A stretch of DNA of 35,771 bases from an uncultured Collinsella sp. (GCA_959606065.1 CAUHHV010000024.1:1-35771), one strand, 5' to 3'; shown: positions 14,632 to 22,849, numbered from the stretch's first letter. The notes: generated by a model not told the origin, from the letters alone. Translations and numbers: made by a program.

Positions 14632-14673
14632 CAAAATGCAACGCCCTGTGGGCGCCGGGGGAGGAACGCGGAC

Positions 14674-17034
14674 GTGAGACTCGATACACTCGAGATTGGA
14701 AAGGATGCCGTTGTCGCATCGGTGGCATCGGACGATCAGGCACTCCGACAGCATATTTTGGACATGGGCCTAACGCCGGGCACCGAAGTCACCATGATGA
14801 AGTACGCCCCTATGGGCGACCCGCTCGAGATTCGCCTGCGTGGCTACGAGTTGACGCTGCGCAAGGACGATGCCGCTCGCATCGAGCTCGTGGGCATTCA
14901 CGACACCGATACGGGTCCGCGCGCTAACGCTGCAATCGGCACGACGGAGCATCCGGCCCTGGGCGAGGGGACGTATTCGCCCCGCGCGGCAAAGACGGCC
15001 GTGCCCGAGGGCGCACCGCTGCATTTTGCCCTCGCCGGCAACCAAAACTGCGGCAAGACCACGCTGTTCAACCAGTTGACGGGCTCCAACCAGCATGTCG
15101 GTAACTTTCCTGGCGTGACGGTCGACCGCAAAGATGGCACCATCCGCAACCACCCCGAGGCAAGCGTTACCGACCTGCCCGGCATTTATTCTCTGTCGCC
15201 GTACACGGGCGAGGAGATCGTAAGCCGCCAGTTTATCCTGGATGAGCACCCCGACGCCATCATCGATATCATCGACGCCACCAACATCGAGCGTAACCTT
15301 TACCTGACGCTGCAGCTTATGGAGCTCGATCGACCCATGGTCATCGCGCTCAACATGATGGACGAGGTGACGGCCAACGGCGGCGCCGTGGACGTCAACC
15401 TGCTCGAGAGCCTGCTGGGCGTGCCTGTTGTTCCCATTAGTGCTGCCCGCAACGAGGGTATTGGCGAGTTGGTGGATCATGCCTTGCACGTGGCGCGGTT
15501 CCGCGAGCGTCCCGGTCGCCTGGACTTCTGCGCGCCCGATGGTCCGGACGGCGGCGCGCTGCATCGCTGCATTCACGGCATCGCCAACCTTATCGAGGAC
15601 CATGCCGCGACGGCGCACATTCCCGTGCGTTTTGCGGCGACCAAGCTGGTTGAGGGCGACGAGCTGGTGACCGAGGCGCTTCACCTGGACCGCAACGAGC
15701 TCGACGCCATCGAGCACATCATTAGCCAAATGGAGGGCGAGGCCGGCACCGACCGTCTATCTGCGCTGGCTGACATGCGCTTCGGCTTTATCGGCGACGT
15801 GTGCGGGCGTTGCGTCGTCAAGCCGCACGAGAGCCGCGAGCACGTGCGCTCCGTCAAGATCGACCGCATCCTGACGGGTCGCTATACGGCCATCCCGGCG
15901 TTCCTGGTGATCATGGGCCTCGTTTTTTGGCTGACGTTTGGCGTGATCGGCGCGGCGTTGCAGGGACTCATGGAGGACGGCATCGCTGCCATCATCGCCT
16001 CGGCCGATGCGGGTCTCAAAGCGTTCGGCACCAACGATGTGGTGCGTTCGCTGGCTGTCGACGGCGTGCTCGCGGGCGTGGGCAGTGTGCTGACCTTCCT
16101 GCCGATTATCGTCGTGCTTTTCTTGTTCCTCTCCATTCTGGAAGACTCGGGCTACATGGCGCGCGTTGCCTTTGTCATGGATAAGGTGCTGCGTCGCTTT
16201 GGCCTGTCGGGCCGCAGCTTCGTGCCCATGCTCGTTGGTTTTGGCTGCACCGTGCCGGCTATCATGTCGACCCGCACGCTGCCGTCCGAGCACGACCGCA
16301 AGATGACGGTCATGCTCACGCCGTTTATGAGCTGCTCGGCCAAGCTGCCGGTCTACGGTCTGTTGTGCGGGGCGTTTTTCCCGCAAGCGACAGTTCCCGC
16401 CATGGTCTCGCTCTATCTGATCGGCATCGTGGTCGGCTGCATCGCGGCTTTGGTGCTCAACCGCACGGCATTTAAGGGCGACCCGGTTCCGTTTATCATG
16501 GAGCTTCCCAATTACCGCCTGCCGAGCGTCAAGACGACGGTGATGCTGGCATGGGATAAGGCCAAGGACTTCATCACCAAGGCCTTTACCATTATCTTTG
16601 CCGCTACGGTGGTCATCTGGTTCCTGCAGACGTTCGATATCCGCTTTAACGTGGTCGCCGACCAGTCGCAAAGCCTGCTTGCTGGTCTGGGTAGCATCAT
16701 CGCGCCGGTGCTGGCCCCGCTCGGTTTTGGCGACTGGCGTGCATCCACGGCGCTCGTCACCGGACTTATTGCCAAAGAGAGCGTCATCTCGACGCTCACG
16801 GTGCTTTTGGGCGCAACGTCGCCCGCGGCGCTGTCGACCATGTTTTCGCCGTTTACCGCCTACGTGTTCCTGGTCTTTACGCTGCTGTACCCGCCCTGCG
16901 TAGCGGCAATCGGCGCCGTCAAGAGCGAGTTGGGCGCGCGCTATGCCGTGGCCGTGTTCGCGTTTCAGGTGACGGTCGCCTGGATCGTGGCGTTTGTCGT
17001 GCATTCGGCGGGCATATTGCTGGGGCTGGCTTAG
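14674..17034 (+). CDS. feoB: Ferrous iron transporter, FeoA-FeoB fusion
   Basis: The 786-residue Fe(II) uptake protein combines an N-terminal FeoA (SH3-like) domain (residues ~1-75: MGLTPGTEV, YELTLRKDDA) with FeoB. The FeoB G domain has G1 GNQNCGKT at 122-129, G2 NFPGVTVD, G3 DLPG, G4 NMMD at 227-230 and G5 ISAARN. The membrane part has the two gate motifs, GFGCTVPAIMS and PFMSCSAKLPVY, each with the conserved cysteine, and about eight helices in all. The GTG start at 14674 has GGGAGG upstream and is the natural FeoA beginning. FeoB moves Fe2+ across the membrane under anaerobic, reducing conditions, which suits a gut anaerobe. Fused FeoA-FeoB proteins are known in several lineages. Control is probably by the TTAGCC dyads at 14601-14631. 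Confidence 0.95.
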   Translation: MRLDTLEIGKDAVVASVASDDQALRQHILDMGLTPGTEVTMMKYAPMGDPLEIRLRGYELTLRKDDAARIELVGIHDTDTGPRANAAIGTTEHPALGEGTYSPRAAKTAVPEGAPLHFALAGNQNCGKTTLFNQLTGSNQHVGNFPGVTVDRKDGTIRNHPEASVTDLPGIYSLSPYTGEEIVSRQFILDEHPDAIIDIIDATNIERNLYLTLQLMELDRPMVIALNMMDEVTANGGAVDVNLLESLLGVPVVPISAARNEGIGELVDHALHVARFRERPGRLDFCAPDGPDGGALHRCIHGIANLIEDHAATAHIPVRFAATKLVEGDELVTEALHLDRNELDAIEHIISQMEGEAGTDRLSALADMRFGFIGDVCGRCVVKPHESREHVRSVKIDRILTGRYTAIPAFLVIMGLVFWLTFGVIGAALQGLMEDGIAAIIASADAGLKAFGTNDVVRSLAVDGVLAGVGSVLTFLPIIVVLFLFLSILEDSGYMARVAFVMDKVLRRFGLSGRSFVPMLVGFGCTVPAIMSTRTLPSEHDRKMTVMLTPFMSCSAKLPVYGLLCGAFFPQATVPAMVSLYLIGIVVGCIAALVLNRTAFKGDPVPFIMELPNYRLPSVKTTVMLAWDKAKDFITKAFTIIFAATVVIWFLQTFDIRFNVVADQSQSLLAGLGSIIAPVLAPLGFGDWRASTALVTGLIAKESVISTLTVLLGATSPAALSTMFSPFTAYVFLVFTLLYPPCVAAIGAVKSELGARYAVAVFAFQVTVAWIVAFVVHSAGILLGLA

Positions 17035-17075
17035 TTATTTATTGATGGCGCAACCTCTGTGTATTGAGTTGATTA

Positions 17076-17110
17076 CGGCCCCGCATCTGTTGCTGACGGA
17101 TGCGGGGCCG
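17076..17110 (+). terminator. Terminator-like hairpin after feoAB
   Basis: Perfect 12-bp arms (17076-17087 and 17099-17110) enclose an 11-nt loop, 41 nt past the feoAB stop. Only TTGCTATATAAT follows, so the U-run is poor. The hairpin overlaps the -35 of the next gene's promoter. Confidence 0.6.
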
Positions 17111-17122
17111 TTGCTATATAAT
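17093..17122 (+). promoter_or_regulatory. Promoter of the MFS gene, overlapping the upstream hairpin
   Basis: -10 TATAAT (17117-17122) is perfect, and CTGACG (17093-17098) is a plausible -35 with an 18-nt spacer. The -35 lies in the loop and arm of the feoAB terminator hairpin. The transcript would have a leader of about 30 nt before the ATG at 17159. Confidence 0.55.
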
Positions 17123-17158
17123 CGCCCATCGCTCAAGACAATCGGAGGGGGTTCCTAC

Positions 17159-18355
17159 ATGACTCAGGCAAGACAAGATGGCATCTCGCTCAAGCAGTGG
17201 CTCCCGCTTATCGGGCTTGCCTGCTGTTCGTTCGTGTTCAACACGTCGGAGTTCATGCCCATTGGCCTTCTGACTGATATTGCCGCATCGTTCTCGCTCA
17301 CCGAGGCCCAGGCAGGCATCATGATTTCGGTCTACGCCTGGGGTGTCATGCTGCTGTCGCTGCCACTCATGGTGTTTGCCTCGCGCTTTGAGTTCAAGCG
17401 GATGCTGCTGGGCGTTTTGGCCGTGTTTTCGCTCGGCCAGTTCTTGTCCGCCTTGGCGCCCACCTATCCTATTTTGGTTTGCGCGCGTCTGGTGGTCGCC
17501 TGCGCGCATGCCGTGTTCTGGTCGGTCGCCTCGATCATGGCTTCGCGCCTGGTCGACACCCGCCATGGGGCGCTCGCCATCAGCATAATCGCCACGGGCT
17601 CGTCCATCGCGCAGATTTTTGGCCTGCCGATCGGCCGCGCCATCGGGCTGGCCGTGGGCTGGCGCATGACATTCGCCGTGGTCGGTGCCTTCTCTGCCGC
17701 CGCGGTGGTGTACCAAGCCGCGGTGTTTCCGGCTATGCCGGCGGGTGAGCGCTTTACCGTCAAACAGCTGCCCGTGCTGCTCAAGAACCCGTTCCTGATC
17801 GTGCTCTACGCGGTCACGGTCTTTATGGCAACCGGCTATTATGCGGGTTACAGCTATATCGAGCCGTTCCTGGCGCAGGTCGCGCACGTCGACGCAAGCG
17901 CTATTACCATGACGCTGACGGCGTTCGGCTGCTCTGGTCTGCTCGGAAGCTGGCTGTTCGGCCGTCTGTTCGATGGGCATCGCTTCCCGTTCTTGGCTAT
18001 CACGCTCTCCGGCGTGCCGGTGGCTCTGCTGCTCATGGGTCCGGTTGCACCGTCGCTCGTCGCCGTTCTCGCTGTTTGCGCGCTATGGGGCTGCTGCGCC
18101 ACGGCCTTTAACGTGGCGTTTCAGGCCGAGCTCATCAAGTACACACCGGCGGATTCGTCGGCCGTCGCCATGTCGATCTTCTCGGGCCTGTTCAATCTGG
18201 GTATCGGCACGGGCACCGCAATCGGTGGCGCCGTGGTTTCGGGTCCCGGTATCGCTTGGATTGGCTTCGCGGGCGGGGCGATTACCGTCGTGGGCGTCAT
18301 CCTCGCCATCACGGTGCTGTTCCCGGCCATACGCCGCGCAAAGCCCGTCGCCTAA
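17159..18355 (+). CDS. MFS sugar/drug efflux transporter (AraJ/SotB-like)
   Basis: The 398-residue protein has 12 predicted transmembrane helices and belongs to the DHA1-like major facilitator family. The first helix carries FVFNTSEFMPIGLLTDIA, the signature of AraJ/SotB sugar-efflux proteins (TEFxPxGLL). The loop between helices 2 and 3 has the RFEFKRMLL basic motif (MFS motif A-like), and IFGLPIGRAIGLAVGWRMTF corresponds to the antiporter motif C region. The ATG at 17159 is chosen because GGAGGGGG precedes it; an in-frame extension would reach into feoAB. Relatives export arabinose, lactose, IPTG or drugs. The natural substrate here is unknown. The gene has its own promoter and a strong downstream hairpin. 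Confidence 0.88.
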   Translation: MTQARQDGISLKQWLPLIGLACCSFVFNTSEFMPIGLLTDIAASFSLTEAQAGIMISVYAWGVMLLSLPLMVFASRFEFKRMLLGVLAVFSLGQFLSALAPTYPILVCARLVVACAHAVFWSVASIMASRLVDTRHGALAISIIATGSSIAQIFGLPIGRAIGLAVGWRMTFAVVGAFSAAAVVYQAAVFPAMPAGERFTVKQLPVLLKNPFLIVLYAVTVFMATGYYAGYSYIEPFLAQVAHVDASAITMTLTAFGCSGLLGSWLFGRLFDGHRFPFLAITLSGVPVALLLMGPVAPSLVAVLAVCALWGCCATAFNVAFQAELIKYTPADSSAVAMSIFSGLFNLGIGTGTAIGGAVVSGPGIAWIGFAGGAITVVGVILAITVLFPAIRRAKPVA

Positions 18356-18371
18356 TCACGTCCCCTCATCA

Positions 18372-18443
18372 GCTGCGGTGGAATAGCTCCTGTTTAAGGC
18401 CTCTGAAGGCCCAAGCAGGAATTATTTCACCGCAACTTATTTT
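18372..18443 (+). terminator. Long imperfect hairpin terminator after the MFS gene
   Basis: 21-nt arms (18372-18392 and 18416-18436) agree at 17 of 21 positions. Inside them GGCC pairs with GGCC around the loop TCTGA. The stem is followed by TTATTTT (18437-18443). It resembles other large palindromes in the window and may be a repeat adopted as a terminator. Confidence 0.7.
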
Positions 18444-18508
18444 GGGGGAGGGGATACGCGGCGGGCATACAATGGATGTCGTTGTGTTGAGCTTACCGGG
18501 AGGTTGCT

Positions 18509-19885
18509 ATGTGGGCATACGAGACGACGTTCTATCAGATCTATCCGCTGGGCTTTTGCGGAGCTCCGCGCGAAAACGCCGCGCCCGTTGCCGAAGATGA
18601 GCTCGCCCAGGCTGCCAACGCAGCGCCCAACCCCGATGCGCCCATCATGAAGATCGCCCAATGGGCCGACTACCTGCAAGAGCTCGGCATCGGTGCTGTG
18701 CTCATTAACCCGCCGCTCGAATCCGACGGCCATGGCTACGACACGCGCAGCCTGCGCCATATCGACCGTCGCCTGGGTGGGGATGCCGATTTTGCCGCTG
18801 TATGCGAGACGCTGCACGCCCATGGCATCCGCGTGGTGCTCGATGCGGTCTTCAACCATGTGGGCCGTGGCTTTTGGGCCTTCCGCGATGTGCAGGAGCG
18901 CAAGTGGGACTCGCCCTACAAGGATTGGTTCCACATCAGCTTTGACGGCGACTCCTGCTATGGCGATGGCTTTTGGTACGAGGGCTGGGAAGGCCATTTT
19001 GAGCTCGTGAAGCTCAACCTGCAAAACCCCGCCGTGGTCGATTACCTGCTCGAGTCCGTGCGCCGTTGGGCCGACGTCTTTGGCGTCGACGGCCTGCGCC
19101 TGGACGTTGCCTATATGCTCGACCGCGACTTTATGCGCCGCCTGCACGCCTTTGCCCGTGAGCTCAAGCCCGACTTTGTGCTGATCGGCGAGACGCTCCA
19201 CGGCGACTACAACCAGATCGTCAACGACGAGATGCTCGACTCCTGCACCAACTACGAGTGCTACAAGGGCCTGTACTCCAGCTTTAACTCGGTCAATATG
19301 TTCGAGATCGCGCACTCGCTGCACCGCCAGTTTGGCGGTGACCCGTGGTGCATTTATCGCGGCAAGCATCTGCTGTCGTTTGTCGACAACCACGATGTGC
19401 CGCGCCTGGCGAGCATCCTTACCGACAAGTCCTGTCTGCGCCCCGCTTATGGCATGCTCTTTGGCATGCCGGGCATTCCGTGCGTCTACTATGGCAGCGA
19501 GTGGGGGATTCCTGGCGAAAAGGGCGGCCCCGATGGTGACTGGGCGCTGCGACCTGCGCTCGATGAGCCTGCGCCCAACGAGCTGACGGCCTTCATCAAG
19601 CAGCTCGCGCACCTGCGCTCGGCAGACGACGCGGCGGCCCGTGCCCTCAACTATGGTGCCTATCGCAACGTGGTGATTCAGAACAAGCAGCTGCTGTTCG
19701 AGCGCGCCTGCGACGACGCGACGGTGCTCGTGGCGGTCAATGCCGTGAACGAGCCCTATACCTTTGGAGCCGGCGAGCTCAACGGCTCCTTTGCCGACCT
19801 ACTTGCCGACGATGCGCCCACGGTCGAGCTTACGGGTGCCCTTGAGCTTGCACCCTACGAGGTGCGCTATCTGTTGAGGGCCTAG
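18509..19885 (+). CDS. GH13 alpha-amylase family glycoside hydrolase
   Basis: The 458-residue predicted intracellular alpha-glucan or maltooligosaccharide-acting enzyme has no signal peptide. The (beta/alpha)8 barrel shows the four conserved GH13 regions: I DAVFNHVG, II GLRLDVAYM with nucleophile Asp199, III GETL with acid/base Glu228, and IV FVDNHD with Asp296. The N-terminus MWAYETTFYQIYPLGFCG is typical of neopullulanase/cyclomaltodextrinase-like members, but the extra N-terminal carbohydrate domain of those enzymes is absent. A short C-terminal beta domain follows (residues ~375-458). GGGAGG precedes the ATG at 18509. A glycosylase gene follows only 3 nt after the stop codon, so the two are co-translated. 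Confidence 0.93.
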   Translation: MWAYETTFYQIYPLGFCGAPRENAAPVAEDELAQAANAAPNPDAPIMKIAQWADYLQELGIGAVLINPPLESDGHGYDTRSLRHIDRRLGGDADFAAVCETLHAHGIRVVLDAVFNHVGRGFWAFRDVQERKWDSPYKDWFHISFDGDSCYGDGFWYEGWEGHFELVKLNLQNPAVVDYLLESVRRWADVFGVDGLRLDVAYMLDRDFMRRLHAFARELKPDFVLIGETLHGDYNQIVNDEMLDSCTNYECYKGLYSSFNSVNMFEIAHSLHRQFGGDPWCIYRGKHLLSFVDNHDVPRLASILTDKSCLRPAYGMLFGMPGIPCVYYGSEWGIPGEKGGPDGDWALRPALDEPAPNELTAFIKQLAHLRSADDAAARALNYGAYRNVVIQNKQLLFERACDDATVLVAVNAVNEPYTFGAGELNGSFADLLADDAPTVELTGALELAPYEVRYLLRA

Positions 19886-19888
19886 GCC

Positions 19889-20452
19889 ATGCCTGTGTCT
19901 GACGAGGGCTATCAACATATTGAGCATGGGTTTGAGCCCGTGTTCGACCAGCACTCGCGCGTTTTGGTGCTCGGATCGTTTCCCTCGGTGCTTTCGCGCG
20001 CCAACGCCTTTTATTACGGCAACCCTCAGAATCGCTTTTGGCGTGTGATGGCCGCGTGCCTCGGTGTGCCCGTGCCGCCCAACGAGGGAGACTCTTTGGC
20101 GAGCGGCGAGCCCGCGACGCTCGACGCCTCGGTTGCTGCCAAGCGGGCTATGCTGCTCAACGGCGGTGTGGCCCTGTGGGACGTGATCGAGAGCTGTGAC
20201 ATCAAGGGCTCAAGCGACGCGAGCATCAAAAACGTCGTTCCGGCGCATGTCGAGCGCATTGCCGGCGCAGCTCCCATTGAGCAGGTGATATGCAACGGTG
20301 GTACAGCTGGCCGGCTCTACAAGCGCTATCTACAAGAACGCACCGGGCTGCCCGCCATCGTCCTGCCCTCGACAAGTCCCGCCAATGCCGCCTGGCGTCT
20401 GGGGCGTCTTGTTGAGCGTTGGCACGAAGCCGTTGACTGGGGCGCCCTGTAA
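19889..20452 (+). CDS. Hypoxanthine-DNA glycosylase-like protein (UDG superfamily, family 6)
   Basis: This 187-residue predicted DNA repair enzyme would remove deaminated adenine (hypoxanthine) from DNA. The N-terminal motif VLVLGSFPSVLSRANAFYYGNPQNRFW matches the family 6 signature G-S-x-P-S...YY-x-x-P-x-N-x-FW. A second UDG motif occurs at LPSTSPANA near the C-terminus. NGGVALWDVIESCDIKGSSDASI is the conserved middle segment. The start lies 3 nt after the GH13 stop codon, and a ribosome-binding site within that gene's end (GAGG) implies translational coupling. The pairing with a glycoside hydrolase is probably incidental. It converges with the gene at 20454, with one nucleotide between their stop codons and no terminator. 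Confidence 0.85.
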   Translation: MPVSDEGYQHIEHGFEPVFDQHSRVLVLGSFPSVLSRANAFYYGNPQNRFWRVMAACLGVPVPPNEGDSLASGEPATLDASVAAKRAMLLNGGVALWDVIESCDIKGSSDASIKNVVPAHVERIAGAAPIEQVICNGGTAGRLYKRYLQERTGLPAIVLPSTSPANAAWRLGRLVERWHEAVDWGAL

Positions 20453-20453
20453 T

Positions 20454-21113
20454 TTAGATATCTGATTGAGCATGGGCGCCGAGGCGTTTGATGATGGCGC
20501 GCCAGATTAGCGCGGGCACAGCAGGCCTAGCGCGCACCATGCCGTCGGCGTCGACGCTACCGGCATTGCCACCGCCAAGCAGCTGCGCATGCTCAATGGA
20601 GCAGCCTATGCGCACGGCGCCCACAAGCTTATCCATCGCTTCCGAAAATGGTCGGCGCAAGAGGCCCATGCGTGGGGAATGGCGAAGCGCTGCGATGCCG
20701 CTGCCGGCGCAGATGACAACGCCGCCACACCACAATTGGCCCTGGCGCTCGCATGCCTTGTGCAGACGAACGGCGGCCCCACGCGCCTGCTCAGTGCCCT
20801 CTTGTGCGGCTCGAATCACGGCATAGACACGCGTTCCCGTACCGCCAAAGCGATCGAGTGTCTGCTCGACAGCGGCCATCGCCTCATCGTCAAATGCATC
20901 ATCAACAGCGAGCACCATGCCATCGACCGCAACGGCGTCATTTGACTTCAAGTTGACCGGGCGGGGGAGTGCGGTGCCGGAAAGCCGGGCATACGCCGTG
21001 ATGGCATCCTGGAGGTCCCAAAGCAAAAACTCAAGATCGGAGCTATTGGGAATGCTGATATACGCAATGGTTTGCTGCGTTTTTGGTACATCGCCGCGTG
21101 CGATCGCCTCCAT
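20454..21113 (-). CDS. Protein of unknown function, possibly flavodoxin-like
   Basis: I do not recognise this 219-residue protein. It begins with TIAYISIPNSSDLEFLLWDLQDA, then has a hydrophobic strand DGMVLAVDDAFDDEAMAAVEQTLDRFGGTGTRVYAVIRAA, a short WCGGVVICAGSGIAAL strand-loop, and RMGLLRRPFSEAMDKLVGAVRIG. The alternating strand/helix pattern with glycine-rich turns suits a Rossmann or flavodoxin-like fold such as an NAD(P)H:flavin oxidoreductase relative, but no catalytic motif is certain. It has no signal peptide or membrane helix. The ATG at 21113 has AAAGGAG 6 nt upstream. It shares a 93-nt divergent promoter region with the aminotransferase gene and converges tail-to-tail with the glycosylase gene. 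Confidence 0.75.
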   Translation of the reverse strand: MEAIARGDVPKTQQTIAYISIPNSSDLEFLLWDLQDAITAYARLSGTALPRPVNLKSNDAVAVDGMVLAVDDAFDDEAMAAVEQTLDRFGGTGTRVYAVIRAAQEGTEQARGAAVRLHKACERQGQLWCGGVVICAGSGIAALRHSPRMGLLRRPFSEAMDKLVGAVRIGCSIEHAQLLGGGNAGSVDADGMVRARPAVPALIWRAIIKRLGAHAQSDI

Positions 21114-21206
21114 GCCATCTCCTTTCCAGTCCGTTTCCGTTTAGGTTACACCGTTTGGCGGCGCCTCGCCGCGCTATCCTAGTGCAACCCTTACGAAAGG
21201 AACGCC

Positions 21207-22343
21207 ATGCGTCTGCCCATGAATACCTCGCTTGCCACGCTCAAGCCCTCCGGCATCCGTCGGATTAACGCGCTCGCCGCCCAGCACCCAGGGTGCATCG
21301 CGCTTGCGCTTGGCGAGCCCGATTTTCCCACGCCCGATGTGATTAGCGCCGAGGCGACCGCCGCACTGGGCCGCGGAGACACACACTATCCGCCCAACAA
21401 CGGTCGCCCCGCCCTGCGCGAGGCACTGTCTGCCTACATGGGGGATGCGCGCCTGGCGTTTTCCGCCGACGAGGTCATCCTGACCGACGGCGCGACCGAG
21501 GCCCTGTCGGCAACATTCATGGCTATGCTCAACCCCGGCGACGAGGTTATTATCCCCACGCCGGCTTTTGGTCTGTACGAGAGCATCGTCGTGGCCAATC
21601 ACGCCAAAGCGGTCTTTTTGGATACGGAACCTGCGCAATTCCAGATTGACGAGGACGCGCTTAGCGCCTGTGTGACCCCGGCGACCAAGGCCATCGTCAT
21701 CTGCTCGCCCAACAATCCCACGGGTTGCATCCTCGACACGGCATCGCTCGACGCCGTGGCGCGCGTGGCAGAGCAGGCGGTTGTATACGTAGTCTGCGAC
21801 GACGTATACAACCGCCTCGTCTATGTGGACGGCTACGAGCGCTTCGCCCAGCGACACCCGGAGCTGCGCGAGCAGACGGTCGTCATCGAGAGCTTCTCCA
21901 AGCCCTGGGCCATGACCGGCTGGCGCCTGGGTTGGCTCGCGGCAGCGGCACCCGTCATCGCCGAGATCGCAAAAGCTCACCAATACCTAGTATCGAGCGC
22001 CGTCTCCTTCGAGATGGACGCCGCAGCCCGAGCCCTCACCGTCGACCCAACCCCCATGCTCAAAGTCTACCGAGCCCGCCGCGAGCGCGTACTCGCAGCC
22101 TTAGACGCCATGGATCTCGACGTAGTGGAACCAGCCGGCGCCTTCTACGCCTTCCCCAGCATTAAACAGTACGGCCTGACAAGCGAAGACTTCTGCATCA
22201 AAGCCATCAAAGAGGCCAACGTAGCCCTAGTCCCCGGAAACTGCTTCGGCACCGAAGGCTACATCCGCCTCAGCTACTGCGTCTCCGACAAAGATCTGGA
22301 CGAAGGCCTCCGCCGCCTGTCCACCTTCGTTTCAACTCTGTAG
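21207..22343 (+). CDS. PLP-dependent class I aminotransferase
   Basis: This 378-residue cytoplasmic transaminase has fold type I. It shows a substrate-binding N-terminal part (IALALGEPDFPTP), a PLP phosphate loop (DGATEALSATFMAML), and SPNNPTG with the conserved Asn. The Schiff-base lysine is Lys232 in ESFSKPWAMTGWRLGW, and the C-terminal YIRLSYC contains the carboxylate-binding Arg. It resembles the AspB/PatA group that acts on aspartate, aromatic or N-acetyl-diaminopimelate-type substrates. The exact amino donor is not determinable. AAGGAACGCC precedes the ATG at 21207. The last ~130 codons change style: six AAA and no AAG lysines, plus CTA, TTA, GTA and CGA codons. This is unlike the first two thirds. 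It is followed by the palindromic element at 22404-22607. Confidence 0.93.
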   Translation: MRLPMNTSLATLKPSGIRRINALAAQHPGCIALALGEPDFPTPDVISAEATAALGRGDTHYPPNNGRPALREALSAYMGDARLAFSADEVILTDGATEALSATFMAMLNPGDEVIIPTPAFGLYESIVVANHAKAVFLDTEPAQFQIDEDALSACVTPATKAIVICSPNNPTGCILDTASLDAVARVAEQAVVYVVCDDVYNRLVYVDGYERFAQRHPELREQTVVIESFSKPWAMTGWRLGWLAAAAPVIAEIAKAHQYLVSSAVSFEMDAAARALTVDPTPMLKVYRARRERVLAALDAMDLDVVEPAGAFYAFPSIKQYGLTSEDFCIKAIKEANVALVPGNCFGTEGYIRLSYCVSDKDLDEGLRRLSTFVSTL

Positions 22344-22403
22344 CCCAACGGGACCCAAAATCATCAGCCCACCGACTTAAGGCTTATGAGTGGGGGTGCC
22401 GGC

Positions 22404-22607
22404 CAACGGGAAACCGGGCTGCCCCAAAGTCACCGCAGGCCGCGCCGCCGAAGGCCAGGCGCAAGGTTTTCGTAGATTCCGCACGAGCCGAAGAGCACTT
22501 AATGTGCTCTTCGTGCGAGCCCAGGACCTGACCGAGCGAAAACCTTGCGCCTGGCCTTCGGCGGCGCGGCCGGATGGTGGAATTGTGTGCAGCCCGGTTT
22601 CCCGTTG
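22404..22607. repeat. Palindromic element A (conserved core, long complementary arms)
   Basis: Nested perfect inverted repeats: 19-nt outer arms (22404-22422 with 22589-22607), 35-nt inner arms (22438-22472 with 22537-22571), and an apical hairpin AAGAGCAC-TTAAT-GTGCTCTT (22491-22511) clamped by CGCACG/CGTGCG. The core from TTCCGCACG (22477) to CAGGAC (22527) is shared, in reverse orientation, with element B at 35523-35663, though the arms are not. It has no ORF of interest. It occupies the gap between the aminotransferase and the rplJL promoter, and its right edge overlaps that promoter's -35. It may also end the aminotransferase transcript. Confidence 0.85.
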
Positions 22608-22633
22608 ACCGACGCCGGGGTCCCCGCCATAAT
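22605..22633 (+). promoter_or_regulatory. Promoter of rplJ-rplL
   Basis: -35 TTGACC (22605-22610), a 17-nt spacer and -10 CATAAT (22628-22633) each match five of six consensus bases. The start is expected near 22640, giving a leader of about 210 nt that holds the L10-binding structure and an attenuator. The first three -35 bases are the last bases of element A's outer arm. Confidence 0.7.
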
Positions 22634-22654
22634 ACTTTCGGTTCACGCACGAAT

Positions 22655-22736
22655 CCGCTGCCAGAGACAGCCGGTGCAAACGGGCATCGCCCGCGAGCTT
22701 AATGGGATATCCCGCCAGCCGAGGTGGTCGAGTAGA
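22655..22736 (+). ncRNA. L10 leader (autoregulatory ribosomal protein leader)
   Basis: The sequence GCTGCCAGAGACAGCCGG, the hairpin CGGGC-atc-GCCCG (22681-22693), the stretch GAGCTTAATGGGATATCCCGCC and the ending CAGCCGAGGTGG fit the L10 leader consensus (a kink-turn with the bulged AGAGACAGC and the UUAAU motif). It lies directly before rplJ. Ribosomal protein L10, or the L10-L7/L12 complex, binds this RNA to repress its own operon. The boundaries are approximate. Confidence 0.85.
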
Positions 22737-22747
22737 TATGTCTTCTC

Positions 22748-22785
22748 GCCCCCGTCGCTCATGCAGCGCGGGGGCTTTCTTTTTG
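22748..22785 (+). terminator. Attenuator terminator in the rplJ leader
   Basis: GCCCCCG (22748-22754) pairs with CGGGGGC (22769-22775). CGCT/AGCG extends the stem inside, and TTTCTTTTT follows. It lies between the L10 leader and rplJ, so L10 binding may favour termination here. The start codon of rplJ is 65 nt further on. Confidence 0.85.
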
Positions 22786-22849
22786 GACATGCCCCCGTCA
22801 CGTCCTTGTGGCGGACCGTGCCCGGAAAGAATTCGAGGAGGTGTAATTC

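Larger units (their letters stand above)
14228..14673. other. 446-nt spacer between amino acid transporter and feoAB
   Basis: No gene is seen. GCCCGCGC (14341-14348) pairs with GCGCGGGC (14367-14374), followed by CTTTGC; this is probably the transporter's terminator. About 14408-14450 holds GGGGACGTTCCTG and GGGACACTCCTTGG. This paired GGGAC...TCC pattern resembles degenerate palindromic-repeat debris. The last 120 nt hold the feoAB promoter and its dyads, listed separately. Confidence 0.55.

Noticed and set aside
14228..14673. A small gene in the transporter-feoAB spacer.
   Set aside because: Several short frames overlap on both strands, without ribosome-binding sites or recognisable protein pattern; the sequence is better explained by a hairpin, repeat remnants and the feoAB control region.
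22404..22607. Element A as an integron attC site.
   Set aside because: attC sites conserve the stem ends (GTTRRRY/RYYYAAC) with variable loops. Here the apex is conserved and no integrase or cassette array is present.
22377..22790. Open frames through palindromic element A on both strands.
   Set aside because: The two strands encode similar peptides because the DNA is palindromic. This is a by-product of the inverted repeat, and no start signals or domains are seen.
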